A stretch of DNA of 51,473 nt from Abiotrophia sp. HMSC24B09. Its GTDB lineage: Bacteria; Bacillota; Bacilli; Lactobacillales; Aerococcaceae. A program made the position numbers and the translations under genes. Every line of letters starts with the position of its first letter. The first letter of the stretch is position 1. The notes under the pieces were generated by a model. It worked only from the letters and a program-made list of their open reading frames with translations, had not been told where the DNA came from and made no database searches. The stretch lies in the NCBI RefSeq assembly GCF_001815865.1, contig NZ_KV822210.1:1-51473 (forward strand), given 5' to 3'. This document shows positions 51,282 through 51,473 of this stretch, one piece after another.

Positions 51282-51473
51282 GCCAGTGGTCCACTCCGCC
51301 GAGTGGACCACTAGCTCGGTGCGAAAGGACGGAAAAGGGCCAAAACCAGGGAGTTCAAGGGTAGCTAGTGGTCCACTTTGGAGAGTGGACCACTGGCTCA
51401 GGGTGAAAGTTCGGAAAGAGGCCGAAAACCAGGGAATCAAGGGTAGCCAGTGGTCCACTCTGGAGAGTGGACC
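51282..51473. repeat. 82-bp tandem repeat array B (three units, cut by the window end)
   Basis: Units start at 51282, 51364 and 51446, again exactly 82 apart, with the same GCYAGTGGTCCACT - six bases - AGTGGACCACTRGC core. The 48-base interval differs from that of array A (it contains AAAACCAGGGA and CAAGGGTAGC). The third unit runs off the end. Confidence 0.92.

Noticed and set aside
51282..51473. Insertion-sequence or transposon ends
   Set aside because: No transposase-like ORF and the palindromes recur at fixed 82-bp spacing; this is a tandem array.

Overview
The window is chromosomal DNA of a low-to-mid GC Gram-positive bacterium, almost certainly a member of Lactobacillales. Support: AGGAGG-type ribosome binding sites throughout, LPXTG surface proteins, the tatD-rnmV-rsmA-veg order, an S10-spc-alpha ribosomal operon followed directly by ecfA1-ecfA2-ecfT-truA, EcsAB, an Rgg-type regulator and a preQ1-II-like riboswitch before queT. 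The ecf block after rplQ argues against Streptococcus. An Aerococcaceae-type organism (for example Abiotrophia) is a guess that this sequence cannot settle.

Layout. 1-5160: two tandem LPXTG wall-anchored proteins built from repeated Spy0128-type isopeptide domains (the first lacks its 5' end), separated by 0.6 kb rich in inverted repeats. 5324-9955: housekeeping genes metG, tatD, rnmV, rsmA, veg. 10141-24324: the ribosomal protein operon from rpsJ to rplQ, including secY, adk, infA and rpoA, with a promoter and structured leader. 24343-27790: ECF vitamin-transporter core (ecfA1, ecfA2, ecfT) with truA. 27809-33661: oligopeptide ABC transporter, with oppA on its own promoter and terminator and oppBCDF on a second promoter carrying a nearly identical sequence. 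33775-36584: GNAT acetyltransferase, then a fused binding-protein/permease amino-acid transporter with its ATPase. 36810-39238: an unrecognised protein translationally coupled to a membrane-anchored beta-lactamase-fold protein.

39224-43733 looks like an accessory segment that is visibly AT-richer than its surroundings: an ABC exporter half-transporter lying between two 83-84 bp direct repeats (each containing a 40-bp perfect palindrome), then convergent rgg and MFS-transporter genes. 43834-46045: ABC-F protein and nucleoside deoxyribosyltransferase on the minus strand. 46105-46831: preQ1-II-like riboswitch and queT. 46969-47248 and 51282-end: two arrays of an 82-bp-period tandem repeat, each unit carrying two copies of the 11-bp palindrome AGTGGNCCACT. 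They bracket a flavodoxin-fold oxidoreductase, coaBC, ecsA and ecsB.

How parts work together. EcfA1/A2/T are the energising module that the QueT S-component at 46.2 kb would be expected to dock with. The opp system and the glutamine-type transporter import peptides and amino acids. EcsAB is a membrane-associated ABC pair linked to regulated proteolysis and secretion in relatives. The least explained features are the 82-bp arrays, a dispersed two-hairpin element at 36.6 and 46.9 kb, the repeat-flanked ABC exporter with a tiny downstream ORF, and the shared oppA/oppB promoter motif.
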